Both the position numbers and the translations under genes were made by a program. The notes under the pieces are model-generated. The model had not been told where the DNA came from and made no database searches. It saw only the letters and a list, made by a program, of their open reading frames with translations. Positions 5,797 to 7,158 of a stretch of DNA of 7,158 nt are shown piece after piece. Source of the DNA: CAYMOV01 sp964392085 (GTDB lineage Bacteria > Oederibacteriota > Muellerivitia > Muellerivitales > Muellerivitaceae); the NCBI GenBank assembly GCA_964392085.1, contig CAYMOV010000119.1:1-7158 (forward strand). The letters run 5' to 3'. Each line of letters starts with the position of its first letter. Positions within the stretch are counted from its first letter, which is position 1.

Positions 5797-6375
5797 ATGA
5801 ACCACGACGAGGAACAAAAACTGATCCGGGAAGTCCTGGCCGGTGACGCGGGCGCCCAGGACCGGCTGTACCGGGAGTACCGGCCCCAGCTGTACCGGGT
5901 CGCGGTGCATTGCCTGGGCTACCGGGACTCGGAGCTGGAGGACGCGCTCCAGGAGACCTTCCTGGCGGCGTACCAGGGACTCGCCCGGTTCGAGGGCCGC
6001 AGTTCGCTCTACACCTGGCTCTCGCACATCTGCGCCAACCAGTGTTTCCTGAGGCTGAGGCACCGCAAGAAATCCCTCGCCACCCAGCAGGAAGACCTGG
6101 AACGGGCCCTGGCGCCCCGGGCCGAGGCCGAGGCGCGGCGGCTCCAACAGGAGGACCGGAACGGCGCGTTGATGGGGATCCTCCGGGAAAAGATGGGTCA
6201 ATTGAGCGCCCCTTGCCGGGAGATCATGGTTTTACGCGACCTGGAGGGGACGGATTACGTGACGATCGGCCGAAGGCTCAAGCTTCCGTTGGGGACCGTG
6301 ATGTCGAGGCTGGCCAGATGCCGCGAGGCCCTGAGGACGCTGGTGTCGGCGACGGGCGGGGAGACGAGGCTGTGA
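5797..6375 (+). CDS. ECF-type RNA polymerase sigma factor, 192 aa
   Basis: An alternative sigma factor that would direct RNA polymerase to a specific promoter set. Region 2 spans about 22-92, with LYREYRPQLYRVA, the core-binding DALQETFLAAY (49-59) and FEGRSSLYTWLSHICANQ (65-82), which recognises the -10. Region 4 spans about 134-182, with LSAPCREIMVLRDLEG and the helix-turn-helix ending GTVMSRLARCREAL. The two-region layout and length are typical of the ECF (SigE/RpoE-like) class. It begins 48 bp after the barrel gene with no terminator between, so readthrough is possible. AGAGG at 5774-5778 is too far from the ATG to be an ideal ribosome site. Its stop overlaps the GTG of the next gene by 4 bp, the usual coupling between a sigma factor and its anti-sigma factor. 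The target promoters cannot be named from this window. Confidence 0.93.
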   Translation: MNHDEEQKLIREVLAGDAGAQDRLYREYRPQLYRVAVHCLGYRDSELEDALQETFLAAYQGLARFEGRSSLYTWLSHICANQCFLRLRHRKKSLATQQEDLERALAPRAEAEARRLQQEDRNGALMGILREKMGQLSAPCREIMVLRDLEGTDYVTIGRRLKLPLGTVMSRLARCREALRTLVSATGGETRL

Positions 6376-6992
6376 GCGACCTGGCGAGGCAATACTTCGA
6401 GCGTGAACTGACGGAGGCCGAGGAGGAACGGCTCGCCGGTGAGATGGCTTCGTCCCCGGAGTCGGCCCAGGAATTCCTGGACTGCGCCGCGTCGTCGTAC
6501 CTCGCCACGGGACTACCCGAGCCGGTGGACCCGCGGATCCCGAAGGCGCCCGGGGGATCCGGGGCCGGGACTTGGTTCAAAATGGGAATCCTGACGGCGG
6601 TCGTAGGGGCGGGAGCCTGGTGGTGGCGGATGGACCGGACCGCGCCGACCGGGTCGCCGGCCCCGGCCGTTCCCGTCCAAGCCATCCAACCCAAGATTGT
6701 TCTTCCGGCCCCCGCGGCGGCCGTCCCGAAACCGTCCCCTGAAAGACCCCGGTATGAGGGGTTGGGGGTGGTGATCCGAATGCCCCAACCGGGGTTGGTG
6801 GAAGTCCGGGTCTTGGACGACCAGGACCGGGCGGTGAAGGTGATCTACCGGGGGGAAGTCCAGGCGGGCGAGAGGGAATTCACCTGGGACCGGACCCTGG
6901 AAGACGGGCGGGAAGCGGCGCCCGGGACCTACCGCATCGAGGTCCAAAGCGGGGACAAGTCCATGAGGAAGACCGTCCGCCTCGCGCCCTGA
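6372..6992 (+). CDS. Putative membrane anti-sigma factor with periplasmic FlgD-like Ig module, 206 aa
   Basis: This probably inhibits the ECF sigma factor encoded just upstream. The GTG start overlaps that gene's TGA (GTGA, 4 bp), and GGAG/GAGG sequences lie just upstream. The N-terminal 66 residues are a short helical cytoplasmic region (ARQYFERELTEAEEERLAGE, then a Pro/Gly-rich stretch). A membrane helix follows at about 68-85, ending in WWWR. A Pro/Ala-rich periplasmic spacer (87-125) leads to a FlgD-like Ig module (127-206) containing PGLVEVRVLDDQDRAV, FTWDR and APGTYRIEVQSG. The zinc-binding H-x3-C-x2-C motif of many anti-sigma factors is absent; Cys38 is the only Cys. It is paralogous to the protein at 3-596 throughout. 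The anti-sigma function is inferred from position and topology. The Ig module is the likely sensor. Confidence 0.82.
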   Translation: MSDLARQYFERELTEAEEERLAGEMASSPESAQEFLDCAASSYLATGLPEPVDPRIPKAPGGSGAGTWFKMGILTAVVGAGAWWWRMDRTAPTGSPAPAVPVQAIQPKIVLPAPAAAVPKPSPERPRYEGLGVVIRMPQPGLVEVRVLDDQDRAVKVIYRGEVQAGEREFTWDRTLEDGREAAPGTYRIEVQSGDKSMRKTVRLAP

Positions 6993-7014
6993 TCCTCAAC
7001 GGGTCCTGATTATA

Positions 7015-7046
7015 AAAAAGCCCCGGGGGTTCTCCCGGGGCTTTTT
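7015..7046. terminator. Bidirectional intrinsic terminator
   Basis: AAAAAGCCCCGGG (7015-7027) pairs perfectly with CCCGGGGCTTTTT (7034-7046) around a 6-nt loop, with a T-rich tail continuing to about 7051. It ends the sigma/anti-sigma operon and also lies 22 bp past the stop of the convergent trpB-like gene, so it serves both strands. Confidence 0.92.
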
Positions 7047-7068
7047 CTTTTATGACCTGAAGGATGGT

Positions 7069-7158
7069 TTAAAGTTTGCCGGTGAGGAAGGCGTCGTAGG
7101 CGGTCATGTCCATCAGGCCGTGGCCCGAGAGGTTGAACACGATCACGCGCTTCTTGCC
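7069..7158 (-). CDS. trpB: Tryptophan synthase beta chain, TrpB2 type (C-terminal fragment)
   Basis: Only the last 29 codons are in the window; the gene runs off the right edge. The encoded end contains VIVFNLSGHG, then MDMTAYDAFLTGKL. The SGHG motif followed by an acidic residue and a YDAFL-type helix is the C-terminal pattern of the TrpB2 family; the classical TrpB1 ends with a NLSGRGDKD-type sequence. The enzyme is PLP-dependent and condenses indole with serine to make tryptophan. It is convergent with the anti-sigma gene, separated by a shared terminator, and probably has no functional link to the surface-protein locus. Confidence 0.8.
   Translation of the reverse strand, partial: GKKRVIVFNLSGHGLMDMTAYDAFLTGKL

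Noticed and set aside
5910..6371. Upstream extension of the anti-sigma gene in the +1 frame through the sigma factor gene
   Set aside because: The extension is Pro/Gly/Arg-rich shadow sequence. The GTG at 6372 gives the classic 4-bp overlap and matches the paralog's architecture.

Overview
The window looks like a metagenome-derived fragment from an uncultivated, GC-rich, Gram-negative bacterium. Three things point that way: secreted lipoproteins with long Thr/Pro linkers, an outer-membrane barrel of the PorV/PorQ type, and Ig-like modules resembling the FlgD C-terminal domain. This mix is familiar from FCB-group bacteria and neighbouring candidate phyla, but no marker here fixes the phylum. 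Two 100-N gaps, each flanked by an exact 55-bp duplication, show that it is a scaffold from a de Bruijn-graph assembly.

Layout. (1) 3-596 (+): the 3' part of a membrane protein with an N-terminal cytoplasmic piece, one membrane helix and a C-terminal FlgD-like Ig module. It ends at a bidirectional terminator (611-645). (2) 661-3747 (-): three predicted secreted lipoproteins, read from 3747 down to 661. They are a 535-aa two-domain protein with a CBM11-like C-terminal region, a 245-aa beta-rich protein split by an N gap, and an 88-aa protein made only of a signal peptide and a Thr/Pro-rich segment. A near-perfect sigma-54 promoter (970-985) precedes the last one. (3) 3748-3986: a divergent promoter region. 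(4) 3987-5748 (+): a small secreted FlgD-like protein, then a PorV/PorQ-like barrel with a Thr/Pro linker and a basic tail, split by the second N gap. (5) 5797-6992 (+): an ECF-type sigma factor overlapping by 4 bp a putative membrane anti-sigma factor, which is a clear paralog of gene 1. A second strong terminator follows (7015-7046). (6) 7069-7158 (-): the last 29 codons of a TrpB2-type tryptophan synthase beta chain, probably unrelated to the rest.

Working together (inference). A surface-protein locus is bracketed by two copies of a membrane regulator whose periplasmic module resembles that of the small secreted protein encoded inside the locus. The simplest reading is an envelope or secretion surveillance circuit. 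The ECF sigma factor would be held by a non-zinc membrane anti-sigma factor that senses the export or assembly state of FlgD-like and PorV-dependent surface proteins. Gene 1 implies that a second sigma factor lies just upstream of the window. Removing one 55-bp copy plus the Ns at each gap restores both broken genes to single open frames of 245 and 403 codons.
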